Shown here piece after piece: positions 1 to 8,061 of a stretch of DNA of 36,068 nucleotides (position 1 is the stretch's first letter; every line of letters begins with the position of its first letter). A program made the translations under genes and the position numbers. Origin of the DNA: Mollicutes bacterium (GTDB lineage: Bacteria; Bacillota_I; Bacilli_A; Izemoplasmatales; Izemoplasmataceae); NCBI GenBank assembly GCA_003551005.1, contig PULR01000026.1, positions 1 to 36,068 of the forward strand. The letters run 5' to 3'. The notes beneath the pieces are model-generated. The model did not search any database. It had not been told where the DNA came from and saw only the letters and a program-made list of their open reading frames with translations.

Positions 1-747
1 GAAGGCCGCATGATGGTGAGAAGAGCGATTGACACGTTCGATGCTGAGAACATCGGCCTGCTTTACACCGTCACAGATGATGTCGGACGAGAGATTCAGA
101 CCGGTATGCTGGAAGAAGCCGACATGCATGAGGATGTCAACATCGTCAGCCAGCAGGTGGCTGGTGGAGACTTTGACACAGCCGCACAGCTCCTTGTCGA
201 TGAAGAAGATCTGGATATGATCGCCATCGGCAGCAATCAGTTCGAAGCGACACCTGCCATCCTCGCGCTGGAAGATCAGGGCAACGACCTGCCGGTCCTC
301 ACTAGCTACGTATGCGCCAACCAGCAAGTGGCCGAGCAAGTCGCCGGCGTCTATGACGCCTTCGACGTATATGCCAATGCCTGGGTCGACACCGTCGACG
401 AGGACGGCGAGTTCACCGAGCCTTATCAAGACTACAGGGATGTCATGGCCGACGTTGAAGAAGCGTACCTCGATGATACATTCGGCATCGCCGGATGGAT
501 CGCTGCCATGGTCTTTGTGGAAGGCCTGGAGCTCATGGATGAGGATGAGGCGATCACTTGGGAGAACTACGCTGATGCAATGGAAGAAGAAGAATTCGAC
601 TATGAATTCGGCAACCCCATTGATTATACCGACGGTCAGCGCCTCGGTACGGAAATCATGGCGCTTCTGCAGATGGGCATGGAAGACGAAGTCCCCTATC
701 TGGAAGTTGTTGAAGAGATGGAGCACATCGACGACGTACTCGATTAA
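1..747 (+). CDS. ABC transporter substrate-binding protein, branched-chain amino acid (LIV) type, 5'-truncated by the window edge
   Basis: The open frame runs from base 1 (Glu-Gly-Arg) before the first ATG at 10, so the gene starts upstream of the window and only its C-terminal 248 residues are seen. LIV-type binding proteins are usually about 350-400 residues, so roughly the N-terminal third and the signal peptide are missing. The visible part has the periplasmic-binding-protein type I pattern. A strand reads ENIGLLYTVTDDVGREIQTG, a later segment (QVAGGDFDTAAQLL) leads into a strand IAIGSNQFEATPAI, and a hinge helix region (GIAGWIAAMVFVEGLELM) is followed by a Leu/Glu-rich end. It would capture an amino acid or another small organic ligand outside the membrane for an ABC importer whose permeases are not in view. 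The ligand cannot be told from the sequence. The protein is very acidic. It precedes a CoA-transferase operon, which may hint at an organic-acid or amino-acid substrate (inference). Confidence 0.8.
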   Translation, partial: EGRMMVRRAIDTFDAENIGLLYTVTDDVGREIQTGMLEEADMHEDVNIVSQQVAGGDFDTAAQLLVDEEDLDMIAIGSNQFEATPAILALEDQGNDLPVLTSYVCANQQVAEQVAGVYDAFDVYANAWVDTVDEDGEFTEPYQDYRDVMADVEEAYLDDTFGIAGWIAAMVFVEGLELMDEDEAITWENYADAMEEEEFDYEFGNPIDYTDGQRLGTEIMALLQMGMEDEVPYLEVVEEMEHIDDVLD

Positions 748-760
748 GAATCTAAATGTT

Positions 761-785
761 TCGGGCGGCGCTTTGCGCCGCCCGA
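761..785 (+). terminator. GC hairpin between the binding-protein gene and the CoA-transferase gene; weak terminator or attenuator
   Basis: A perfect inverted repeat CGGGCGGCG (762-770) / CGCCGCCCG (776-784), closed outside by T761-A785, sits 14 bases after the stop codon. It is followed by GCCCCATCTCATTTC rather than a clean T-run, so termination would be leaky. The hairpin lies only 16 bases before the AAGGAGG ribosome site of the next gene. It could equally stabilise the upstream mRNA or separate expression levels. Confidence 0.45.
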
Positions 786-812
786 GCCCCATCTCATTTC
801 AAGGAGGCTAGC

Positions 813-2114
813 ATGGCACAAAAAATCACACTTGATGAAGCATTGAAACTTGTCAAGGAAGGCGATCATATCGTAAGCGGCATGGCTGCTTCCGAAGGCC
901 GCGCTTTCTTTCAAAGACTACACGAGGTCGCGGACCGCGTCTCCAGCGTGAGCGTGGACAACTGTCTGCCGCTCTATCCTTATCCCTACATGCTGGAAGA
1001 GAAATATGCGGACACCTTCACCGTCAACAGCTGGTTCTTTTCGCCGGATCTTCGCAAGGCGTATAAGAACGGCAACATCACCTTCATTCCCAATCACCTG
1101 CATTTCGCCGGTGTCCGGCGCACCTTCCACAAGCATGTCAACCTCTATGTCGGCAATGCGACCCCGCCTGATAAGCACGGATATGTCTCGCTCTCGCTTT
1201 CGAACGTGTACGAAAAGCACGTCATCGAGCAGGCGGACACGGTGATTCTCGAAATCAATCCCAACCTGCCTCGCACCCACGGGGATCTTGAGGTGCACGA
1301 GAGCGATATCGACTACATGATCGATGTCGATTACGATGCGCCGGAACTTCCCGATACGAAACCGACGGAGAAAGACGAGGCGATTGGCGAACATATCGCC
1401 GAGCTCATCCATGACGGCGACACTATCCAGCTCGGTATCGGCGGCGTCCCGAACGCGGTCGCTGAAGCACTTACGAAAAAGAAAAACCTCGGTGTGCATA
1501 CCGAGATGCTCACAACCGGCTTTCTGCGTCTACACAAGGCCGGCGCCATCAGCAACAAGCAGAAGTCTCTGCACAAAGGCAAGATGGTCTGCGCGTTCGC
1601 GCTCGGTACAAAGGAGCTCTACGATTTCATCGATGACAACCCCGCCGTCATGATGATGGATGGAAACTATGTCAACGACCCCAGCGTCATCGGCCACAAC
1701 GACAACCAGGTCTCGATCAATACCACGCTGGAAGTGGATCTGACCGGTCAGTGTGCGAGCGAGTCGGTCGGCACCCGTCAGATCAGCGGCACCGGCGGTC
1801 AGACCGATACCGCGGTCGGGGCGCAGCGTGCGAAGAACGGCCGGAGCTTCATCACGCTCTATTCCACGGCGAACATCAGAAACAAGGAGACGGGCGAGCG
1901 CGAACGCGTCAGCAAGATCGTCCCCACGCTCAAGCCCGGCGCCGCCGTGACGCTCTCACGCAACGACGTGGATTATGTCGTCACCGAGTATGGCGCGGTG
2001 CGTCTGCGCGGGACGAACATCAAAGAGCGTGTCGAGAAGCTGATCTCCATCGCCCATCCCGATTTCCGCGAGGAATTGCGCGAGGAAGCCAAAGCGATGG
2101 GGTACATCCGATGA
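813..2114 (+). CDS. CoA-transferase of the acetyl-CoA hydrolase/transferase family (4-hydroxybutyrate/butyryl-CoA:acetate type)
   Basis: The 433-residue product should move CoA between an acyl-CoA and acetate or another short carboxylate in the cytoplasm. The family length is about 430-450 residues. It shows the glycine-rich GIGGVPNAV near residues 207-215, then HTEM around residues 229-232, where Glu-231 is likely the catalytic glutamate that forms the glutamyl-CoA thioester. The family's GGQ-T-D loop is near residue 328, and the end resembles C-termini of AbfT/Cat1-type enzymes. The open frame extends upstream to 756, but the ATG at 813 has AAGGAGG at 801-807, so I start there. The stop overlaps the next start (ATGA at 2111-2114), showing translational coupling with two alpha/beta hydrolases. 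With a PHA-depolymerase-like protein in the operon, hydroxybutyrate or butyrate activation is an attractive role, but the acyl substrate is inferred. Confidence 0.82.
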   Translation: MAQKITLDEALKLVKEGDHIVSGMAASEGRAFFQRLHEVADRVSSVSVDNCLPLYPYPYMLEEKYADTFTVNSWFFSPDLRKAYKNGNITFIPNHLHFAGVRRTFHKHVNLYVGNATPPDKHGYVSLSLSNVYEKHVIEQADTVILEINPNLPRTHGDLEVHESDIDYMIDVDYDAPELPDTKPTEKDEAIGEHIAELIHDGDTIQLGIGGVPNAVAEALTKKKNLGVHTEMLTTGFLRLHKAGAISNKQKSLHKGKMVCAFALGTKELYDFIDDNPAVMMMDGNYVNDPSVIGHNDNQVSINTTLEVDLTGQCASESVGTRQISGTGGQTDTAVGAQRAKNGRSFITLYSTANIRNKETGERERVSKIVPTLKPGAAVTLSRNDVDYVVTEYGAVRLRGTNIKERVEKLISIAHPDFREELREEAKAMGYIR

Positions 2115-2941
2115 GCACGTTCCGCTACAAAGGAAAAGAAGTCTTCTATACTGTGGATGGCGAGGCGGACAAGCCGACGCTCATCATTCTCAACGGCATC
2201 ATGATGTCGCACAAGAGCTGGGAGGCGTTTGTTCCGTCCTTTACACGGCTTTTCCGGGTCGTGCGCTTCGACATGCTCGATCAAGGCCTTTCCTCGAAAC
2301 TCGAAGGGGAGACCTACACGCAGGCGCTGCAGGTCGATGTGCTCCGGGCGCTTCTGGATCATCTTGAGCTGGAAAAGGCGCACCTTGTGGGCATCAGCTA
2401 CGGCGGAAGCGTCGCCCTACAGTTCGCCATCCAGCACCCGGCGCGCGTCGCGCGCATGGTGCTGTTCAACGCCGCCGCTTATACGACGCCCTGGCTGCGG
2501 GACGTGGGTCGCGGCTGGAACCGCGTGGCCGGCTCCCGCGACGGCGAGGCGTATTATCACGTGACGATCCCCTATATTTATTCGCACGGTTTCTACAGCC
2601 GCGAAAACGACTGGATGGAAGCGAGAAAAGAGAAGCTGCTGCCGATTTTCAAGGACGAAGGATTCCAGGATGCGATGATCCGGCTCACCAACAGCGCCGA
2701 ATCGCACGACGTCCGGGGTCGGATGGACGCCATCGAAGCGCCGACGCTCGTGGTGGCCGCCGAGGATGATCTGCTCACGCCCCCCAGGGAGCAGCAGACG
2801 TTGCTTGAAGGCATTCCGAACGCGGAGCTGATGACCTTCACCGACTGCGGGCACGCGAGCATGTATGAAAGACCGGCGCTCTTTACGGCATCGGTCATGG
2901 GGTTCCTCTCCGATGACCGCAACGAATACCAGATCTCCTGA
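2111..2941 (+). CDS. Alpha/beta hydrolase
   Basis: The 276-residue product is a single-domain alpha/beta hydrolase, probably cytoplasmic since no signal peptide is seen. The nucleophile elbow is GISYGGS with Ser-96. The acid is probably Asp-220 in EDDLLTPP and the base His-248 in DCGHAS, giving the expected order Ser-Asp-His. The segment LNGIMMSHKSWEAF near residue 30 fits the oxyanion-hole strand, although the usual HG dipeptide is replaced by NG. The ATG at 2111 overlaps the upstream stop, and the frame upstream of it is only an open shadow of the CoA-transferase. The gene is followed after 14 bases by a second hydrolase. An esterase, thioesterase or PHA-oligomer hydrolase is plausible from the company it keeps, but the substrate is unknown. 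Confidence 0.8.
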   Translation: MSTFRYKGKEVFYTVDGEADKPTLIILNGIMMSHKSWEAFVPSFTRLFRVVRFDMLDQGLSSKLEGETYTQALQVDVLRALLDHLELEKAHLVGISYGGSVALQFAIQHPARVARMVLFNAAAYTTPWLRDVGRGWNRVAGSRDGEAYYHVTIPYIYSHGFYSRENDWMEARKEKLLPIFKDEGFQDAMIRLTNSAESHDVRGRMDAIEAPTLVVAAEDDLLTPPREQQTLLEGIPNAELMTFTDCGHASMYERPALFTASVMGFLSDDRNEYQIS

Positions 2942-2955
2942 AGGAGGATTGACGC

Positions 2956-3837
2956 ATGGAAAAGCATTCTCTCACCCTGAGCAACGGCGAGAAGCTGGGC
3001 TACCAAGAACGTGGAAAACCGGGCGGGCGTCCGCTTGTGCTGATTCATGGGAACATGAGCAGTTCACTGCATTATGAGCCGCTCATTCAGCAACTCGAAA
3101 CGGATCATCACATTCTCGCGCCGGATCTGCGAGGCTTTGGCGATTCGACGTATCATCAGCCGATAGACTCACTTGCGGATTTCGCCGAGGACGTTGCGGA
3201 ATTCCTCGATAAAAAAGGAATTGAAAACGCCACAATCGCCGGCTGGAGTACCGGTGGGGGCGTGGCCATGGCGCTCGCTGCCAAAGGCGGCCGGCGGGTC
3301 GGGCGGCTGGTGCTGATTGAATCGTGCGCACCGGAAGGGCTTCCCATCTATGAAAAGGATGCCTCCTTGCAGCCGACCGACAAGCTTTATCAGGACAAGG
3401 AAGCTCTTGCTCAAGACCCGGTGCAGGTTGCTCCTATACTTCAGGCCCTCGAGAAGAACGACGCCGATTTCATGCGGCAGGTCTGGGAGGCCACCATCTA
3501 TACCGTCAAAAAACCGGATGAAGCCTATCTGGAACGAACGATTGAAGAAACGCTTAAGCAGCGGAACCTGGTCGATGTCGACTGGGCGCTCTTGACGTTC
3601 AACATGACGGATGACCACAACGGCGTTACCCAGGGGGATGGTTCGATACAACACGTCGATGTCCCCACCCTCGCCATCTATGGCAAGGCCGACGCCGTTA
3701 TCAGCGAAGCCATGTTCGAACGGACGGTGGCTGCCTTGCCGCAGGCGGAGACAGTCGTCTATGAGAAAAGCGGCCATTCCCCCATCGTCGATGTTCCCGA
3801 CGACCTCGCTGAACGCATTCGAAACTTTCATAGCTGA
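2956..3837 (+). CDS. phaZ: Alpha/beta hydrolase resembling intracellular short-chain-length polyhydroxyalkanoate depolymerase (PhaZ)
   Basis: The 293-residue protein fits the alpha/beta hydrolase fold: HGNMSSS at the oxyanion strand (His-31), the nucleophile box GWSTGGG with Ser-98, Asp-246 in IYGKADAVI and His-274 in KSGHSP. Several stretches match what I remember of the Bacillus intracellular PhaZ (poly-3-hydroxybutyrate depolymerase): WSTGGGVAMALA, AQDPVQVAPILQA, QRNLVDVDWALLTFNMT and HNGVTQGDG. That enzyme releases 3-hydroxybutyrate from storage granules. Translation should start at ATG 2956 behind AAGGAGG (2941-2947). It is the last gene of the CoA-transferase operon and is followed at once by a strong terminator. 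No PHA synthase or phasin is in this window, so the polymer link rests on similarity. A related esterase of unknown substrate is the alternative. Confidence 0.72.
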   Translation: MEKHSLTLSNGEKLGYQERGKPGGRPLVLIHGNMSSSLHYEPLIQQLETDHHILAPDLRGFGDSTYHQPIDSLADFAEDVAEFLDKKGIENATIAGWSTGGGVAMALAAKGGRRVGRLVLIESCAPEGLPIYEKDASLQPTDKLYQDKEALAQDPVQVAPILQALEKNDADFMRQVWEATIYTVKKPDEAYLERTIEETLKQRNLVDVDWALLTFNMTDDHNGVTQGDGSIQHVDVPTLAIYGKADAVISEAMFERTVAALPQAETVVYEKSGHSPIVDVPDDLAERIRNFHS

Positions 3838-3861
3838 ACCGGTGGATTCCGCCGGTTTTTT
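3837..3861 (+). terminator. Rho-independent terminator after the hydrolase operon
   Basis: A nine-pair stem (AACCGGTGG / CCGCCGGTT, one G-U pair, loop ATT) starts on the last base of the stop codon and runs into TTTTTTCT. It closes the CoA-transferase/hydrolase operon. Confidence 0.85.
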
Positions 3862-3909
3862 CTAGCAATCCCCCGCCTTGATGTGTATCATTACGGCGAG
3901 GTGATGCAG

Positions 3910-5718
3910 ATGAAAAGACTCGCGACACTGGTTGCCGTGGTGATGTGCCTCAGCTTGTTCGCACTTCACGACGCAGCCGCACTCGAAGCACCGGAAGGGA
4001 AAAACCTGATGAATCCCGATGATTTTGTTGGATGCTCGAGTGAGAACGCCTTCTACAATGAGGAGCCCATCCTGGTTGAAAGCGGCGGGACCTACACGTT
4101 CTCGATGTACAGCCAGAGCTTCAACTGGCTCATCCGGATCACGGATGGGAATGATGAGCCCTACATCGAGGAGCATGCTTTCGAACTAAAGACATGCATC
4201 GCAGCATCCCATCAGAAAATCGCCTGTACGTTCGAAGCGTCTGATGAGGAGCTTTACATGCATTTCTCCGAGGATTATGCCAGCATGGCCTTCAGTCACT
4301 ACGGGCTGGAAGGCATGATGCTCGAGGAAGGCCCCGAGAAGACGGCCTATGAACCGTATCCGACCCCCTCGCCGCCGGTCTTTGACGGGTCCGGGCTGTT
4401 GGTTGCTTCCTATCAGGAAGGGCGGTCCATCGAGGAGATCATTGACGCGCACATCAGTGCCTATGATGAGATCGACGGCGATGTGAGCGAGGACATCGTC
4501 GTGGTCGAGGATGCCTACACGGGGAACGAAAGCTCTGTGGGGGAGTATGATGTCACGCTGGAAGTCAGTGATTCGGCGGGCAACACCGCATCATTCGTGC
4601 TGACGATCCAGGTCAAGGACGAAATCCCGCCTGTGATTGAAGGGCCGACGACGCTGAAGGTCGACGTCGATGCCCCCGTGGACGTTGAAGCGATGATCGC
4701 GGAGCATTTCAGCTTCTATGACGAACACGACGGTTCGCTCGAGGCGTTCACGATTAGCCGTGATGAGTACACGGGAGTGGAGAACGACCTTGGGGAGGCG
4801 ACGGTGGAATTCGAAGTCGCCGACAGCAGCGGCAACGTCGCTGAGTGGAGTATGACGCTTGAGGTGGAAGACAAGGTCGCTCCTGAAATCCATGGTCCAA
4901 AAGAGACGACCATCAAACTCTCGGACCCTGACGACCTGCAGACGATTCTTGGGCGTTTCCATGCGACGGACAACCACACCCCGGCCGATTCGATTACGCT
5001 CGAGGTGCTCGAGGCGACCTTCGACGGCGAGGACCGGGTGGGTGAATACGCCCTTGTCCTCGAAGCTACGGACCTTTCGGGCAATGCGTCGACAAAGACG
5101 TTCACGGTTTACATCGTCGATGATGTCGCGCCCACTTTAGAAGGGCCTTCCAATCTTGAACGTTCCTATACGATGCCGTTCGACGTTTCCGAGGTGTTCA
5201 GCCTGTTCACGCCTAGCGACAACCACTGTGACCTCTCAAGCGATGATTTTTACATCATCAGCAACGAAGTCGTCGCCGATGTTCCGGGGTCCTACGAGTT
5301 GATCCTGGGTGTGGCCGACAGCTCAGGCAACACCGCCGAACACACCGTGACCGTCCATGTCATCGATGACGTCCCGCCAGTCTTCCATGTCGACGAGCGG
5401 ATTATCCTCACAGGCGGCACCACCCTCTCTTCGGGTGAGATTCTTGCCCGTCTGGAGGGGGACCCTGAAGTGAAAGCCTTCAATCCCATCGCCCATGAGG
5501 TCGTGCATGATGAGTACACGGGCGCCGGCAGCGAAGCTGGAAGCTATCGCTACGAAGTCGAGTTTCTGAATCGTGACGGCGAACGCATGCTGCACGGCGT
5601 GGACATTGAAATCGCCGAGGAGGAACCCGAAACAGCGGAAGGCGGCTTCCGTGCCATCTACCTCCTACTACCTCTCGCGGGTCTGTCGACCCTGATCTTC
5701 CTCAAGAGACGCTCCTGA
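3910..5718 (+). CDS. Secreted, membrane-anchored protein with a jelly-roll-like N-terminus and five Ig-like (DUF5011/HYR-type) repeats
   Basis: The 602-residue product begins with a signal peptide (MKRLATLVAVVMCLSL..., likely cut after Ala-24). Residues about 30-152 end in the motif MLEEGPEKTAYEPYP, which resembles the tail of carbohydrate-binding-like jelly-roll domains in cell-wall and phage proteins. Five repeats of roughly 80-85 residues follow (about 156-240, 241-322, 323-405, 406-487, 488-570). Most carry a YTG turn, an (A/S)D(S/L)SGN(T/A/V) hairpin and a DD(V/I)(A/P)P junction. A hydrophobic helix near 583-599 and the basic end LKRRS anchor it. The ATG at 3910 is preceded by GAGGTGAT (3898-3905); ATG 3904 or GTG 3883 are possible but lie on or before that site. 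It stands alone between terminators. An adhesin or surface-layer-associated role is inferred. It contains several Cys, unusual for an exported protein of this type. Confidence 0.75.
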   Translation: MKRLATLVAVVMCLSLFALHDAAALEAPEGKNLMNPDDFVGCSSENAFYNEEPILVESGGTYTFSMYSQSFNWLIRITDGNDEPYIEEHAFELKTCIAASHQKIACTFEASDEELYMHFSEDYASMAFSHYGLEGMMLEEGPEKTAYEPYPTPSPPVFDGSGLLVASYQEGRSIEEIIDAHISAYDEIDGDVSEDIVVVEDAYTGNESSVGEYDVTLEVSDSAGNTASFVLTIQVKDEIPPVIEGPTTLKVDVDAPVDVEAMIAEHFSFYDEHDGSLEAFTISRDEYTGVENDLGEATVEFEVADSSGNVAEWSMTLEVEDKVAPEIHGPKETTIKLSDPDDLQTILGRFHATDNHTPADSITLEVLEATFDGEDRVGEYALVLEATDLSGNASTKTFTVYIVDDVAPTLEGPSNLERSYTMPFDVSEVFSLFTPSDNHCDLSSDDFYIISNEVVADVPGSYELILGVADSSGNTAEHTVTVHVIDDVPPVFHVDERIILTGGTTLSSGEILARLEGDPEVKAFNPIAHEVVHDEYTGAGSEAGSYRYEVEFLNRDGERMLHGVDIEIAEEEPETAEGGFRAIYLLLPLAGLSTLIFLKRRS

Positions 5719-5723
5719 TACAG

Positions 5724-5748
5724 GGGGCCGCTTCGGCGGCCCCTTTTT
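5724..5748 (+). terminator. Rho-independent terminator after the Ig-repeat protein gene
   Basis: The stem GGGGCCGC / GCGGCCCC closes on a TTCG tetraloop and is followed by TTTTT. It is a textbook terminator six bases after the stop codon. Confidence 0.92.
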
Positions 5749-5768
5749 CATTTTTTTCGGTAAACATA

Positions 5769-5796
5769 TTGACATGCCGCACAAGAACCGTATAAT
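5769..5796 (+). promoter_or_regulatory. SigA-type promoter of the MarR/ABC exporter operon
   Basis: Perfect -35 TTGACA (5769-5774) and perfect -10 TATAAT (5791-5796) are separated by 16 bp. With both boxes at consensus, the promoter should be strong unless repressed. A palindrome begins three bases after the -10 box. Confidence 0.88.
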
Positions 5797-5798
5797 AA

Positions 5799-5813
5799 TT
5801 AGGTAAAGCCTAA
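5799..5813 (+). promoter_or_regulatory. Palindromic candidate MarR operator over the transcription start
   Basis: The inverted repeat TTAGG-TAAAG-CCTAA lies immediately downstream of the -10 box, where the transcription start is expected. Bound regulator there would block a consensus promoter. The first gene it drives encodes a MarR protein, so autorepression that also controls the ABC exporter is the simplest reading (inference). Confidence 0.65.
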
Positions 5814-5845
5814 CTAACTATCGACGGCGCATAGGGGGTCCTTTC

Positions 5846-6271
5846 ATGGACAAGGAACGGGTCAGAAAGTCGTTCAACGCCTTTCTCAGGATGTATTTTC
5901 GAAGCTGCCGGGAGGTCTACGAAGAGTTGGACCTGGAAGGCATGACGGAACGGCAGTTCAAATATTTAAAAGAGATCGACCGCCACGGTGAGCTGACGAT
6001 GAGCGACCTCGCCGAGGCGTTTTCACTCTCGAAACCCACCGTCACCGAAGTGGTACGAAAATTTTCCGAGGCGGGACTCATCCGCAAGACGCGCTGCGCG
6101 GAAGATGCCCGCGTGTTCAAGATCACGTTGACCGAGAGAGGCAAACTGCTCGCGAAAACCAACGTGCTGGAAAGCGACCGCGCGCTTGAAAAGATTTTCG
6201 ACCGCCTTGAGGATGATGACCTCGCGACGCTGATCAAGCTGTTCGACAAGATAGGAGAAGATGCATCATGA
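5846..6271 (+). CDS. MarR family winged-helix transcriptional regulator
   Basis: The 141-residue protein has the MarR layout: a dimerising N-terminal helix, then a winged helix. GELTMSDLAEAFSLSKPTVTEVVRKFSEAG (about residues 49-78) forms the helix-turn-helix, with KPTVTEVV as the recognition helix. The wing carries the family Asp-x-Arg signature in AEDARVFKITLTERG. It starts at ATG 5846 behind AGGGGG. Its stop overlaps the start of the first ABC subunit (ATGA), so regulator and exporter are translationally coupled. As in other MarR/exporter pairs, it probably represses the operon until it binds a toxic ligand. The likely operator is the palindrome at 5799-5813. The ligand is unknown. Confidence 0.88.
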   Translation: MDKERVRKSFNAFLRMYFRSCREVYEELDLEGMTERQFKYLKEIDRHGELTMSDLAEAFSLSKPTVTEVVRKFSEAGLIRKTRCAEDARVFKITLTERGKLLAKTNVLESDRALEKIFDRLEDDDLATLIKLFDKIGEDAS

Positions 6272-8061
6272 TGTTTTCAAAAGCCATTAACCGCTACTAC
6301 ATCAAGTTCCTCCCGCTGTTTCTGCTCGGGATTGTCAGCCTGCTCGTCGTCGACCTCGCCCAGCTGGAAATTCCGGTGATTATCGGCGACCTCGTCGACA
6401 GCCTCGAAGAATTCCGTGCCGGTGAACGTAGCGCCGCCGAAGCTCGGGAGGCCGTGACCAATATCCTCCTGACGCTCGTGCTGATCACGGTGCTGATCAT
6501 CGTCGGTCGTTTTCTGTGGCGCATCGGCATCATGGGCGGTTCGCGCCGCATGACCTATGAGCTGCGGGATGACATGTTCGACCATGCCCTCAAGCTGTCT
6601 GCGCGTTTTTATTCCGAGCGCAAGGTCGGCGGTCTCATGGCGCTTTTCATCAACGACATTGAAGCCATCCGCCGGGCGATCGGACCGGGAATGATTATGA
6701 CCATCGACGCCATCTTCCTCGGCGTGCTGGTGCTTGGCAGGATGTTCATGCTGGATTTCCGGATGACGGCTGTGCTCGTCGTGCCGGCCACAATCGTGGC
6801 GATCATCGGCATCGTCATCGGCAACAAGATGCGCCAGCGCTTCCGCGAAGCGCAGAAGGCCTTTGAAGATCTCAGTGACGTCGTGCAAGAAAGCTTTTCC
6901 GGAATTGCCGTCATCAAGGCGTTCGTGAAAGAGAACCACGAGATCAAGAATTTCTTGAAATACAACCAGAACGCCAAGGACAAGAACATCCGCTTCGTCC
7001 GCATGATGATGTTCATGCGGGCTTCGGTCCGCGCGATCGTCTCGCTGTCGTTTGTGCTCATCATCGCCTTCGGGGCCCAGCTGGTCGACCTCACACGGGG
7101 AACCGCCGATCCGTTCACGCTCGGGGACCTCGTGGCGTTCATCGCCTATTTCAATATGTTGATCTGGCCGATGATGGCCATCTCGATGATCATCAACGTC
7201 CGCAGCCGCGGAAAGGCCTCCCTGCAGCGTGTGGAGGAGTTCCTTGACGAGCCCGTCGAAATCCAAGACCCTGACGATGTCATCCAGATCGACGGCTTGG
7301 AGGGCAACATCGAATTCAACCATCTGTATTTCAAATACCCGGATGAACAGGCCGAGGACGAAGTGCTCAAGGACATCACCTTCAACGTCGAGGCCGGCGA
7401 GATGGTCGGCATCCTCGGTCGCACCGGTAGCGGCAAGACCAGCATCGTGGATTTGCTGCTGCGGCTGTACAACCTGGAAGAGGGCATGCTCTATCTTGAT
7501 GGCTACGACATCATGAAACTCCCCATCAAGAGGGTCCGCGAGGACATCGGCTACGTTCCGCAGGACGGGTTCCTCTTCTCTGATACCATCAAGAACAACA
7601 TCGCGCTCGGCCTCGATGCGGACGAGACCCCGCTCGACCATGTCCAGCAGGTCGCCGAACTCTCCGATGTGCACCACAACATCGCCGAATTCAAGCACGG
7701 CTACGACACCATCATCGGTGAACGCGGCGTCACGCTCTCCGGCGGACAGAAGCAGCGTGTCTCCATCGCACGGGCGCTCGCGAAGAACCCGCCGATTCTC
7801 ATCATGGATGATTCGGTCTCCGCTGTCGATACCAGCACCGAAGAGAAAATCCTTCGCAATCTGCGCACGGTCCGCAAAGGGAAGACGACCATCATCATCG
7901 CCCACCGGGTCTCGACCGTCAAGAGCGCCGACAAGATCGTCGTCATCGATGAAGGCCGCGTGCTTGATGTGGGGACGCACGAAGAACTCTACGAACGGTG
8001 CGCGTTCTACCGCGAACTCGTCGACCGTCAGCAGCTTGAAGAAGAAGCGGAGGTGTCCTGA
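6268..8061 (+). CDS. Heterodimeric ABC exporter, subunit with degenerate ATP site (BmrC/YheI-like)
   Basis: The 597-residue protein has an N-terminal exporter membrane domain of six helices (about 15-320) and a C-terminal nucleotide-binding domain. Walker A is GRTGSGKT (about 384-391) and the signature LSGGQ is canonical. The Walker B ends MDDSVSAVD with Asp-515 where a catalytic Glu is expected; the switch His-546 (AHRVST) is kept. An Asp at this position marks the non-catalytic site of heterodimeric exporters such as Bacillus BmrCD. The following gene supplies the partner with a normal Glu and a variant signature, which fits. It overlaps the MarR stop (ATG 6268; a second ATG at 6271 is possible) and abuts the partner without a gap. 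Drug or lipid efflux at the membrane is the expected role; the substrate is unknown. Confidence 0.88.
   Translation: MMFSKAINRYYIKFLPLFLLGIVSLLVVDLAQLEIPVIIGDLVDSLEEFRAGERSAAEAREAVTNILLTLVLITVLIIVGRFLWRIGIMGGSRRMTYELRDDMFDHALKLSARFYSERKVGGLMALFINDIEAIRRAIGPGMIMTIDAIFLGVLVLGRMFMLDFRMTAVLVVPATIVAIIGIVIGNKMRQRFREAQKAFEDLSDVVQESFSGIAVIKAFVKENHEIKNFLKYNQNAKDKNIRFVRMMMFMRASVRAIVSLSFVLIIAFGAQLVDLTRGTADPFTLGDLVAFIAYFNMLIWPMMAISMIINVRSRGKASLQRVEEFLDEPVEIQDPDDVIQIDGLEGNIEFNHLYFKYPDEQAEDEVLKDITFNVEAGEMVGILGRTGSGKTSIVDLLLRLYNLEEGMLYLDGYDIMKLPIKRVREDIGYVPQDGFLFSDTIKNNIALGLDADETPLDHVQQVAELSDVHHNIAEFKHGYDTIIGERGVTLSGGQKQRVSIARALAKNPPILIMDDSVSAVDTSTEEKILRNLRTVRKGKTTIIIAHRVSTVKSADKIVVIDEGRVLDVGTHEELYERCAFYRELVDRQQLEEEAEVS

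Noticed and set aside
756-812. N-terminal extension of the CoA-transferase
   Set aside because: The extension would be translated through the hairpin at 761-785 and the AAGGAGG site; ATG 813 is correctly spaced from that site.
1751-2110. N-terminal extension of the first alpha/beta hydrolase
   Set aside because: This region lies wholly inside the CoA-transferase and codes a biased, Arg-rich sequence; ATG 2111 gives a full hydrolase.
5668-5682. Possible sortase signal LPLAG near the end of the Ig-repeat protein
   Set aside because: It lies inside the hydrophobic helix and not before it, and the fourth residue is Ala, not Thr. A plain membrane anchor fits better.
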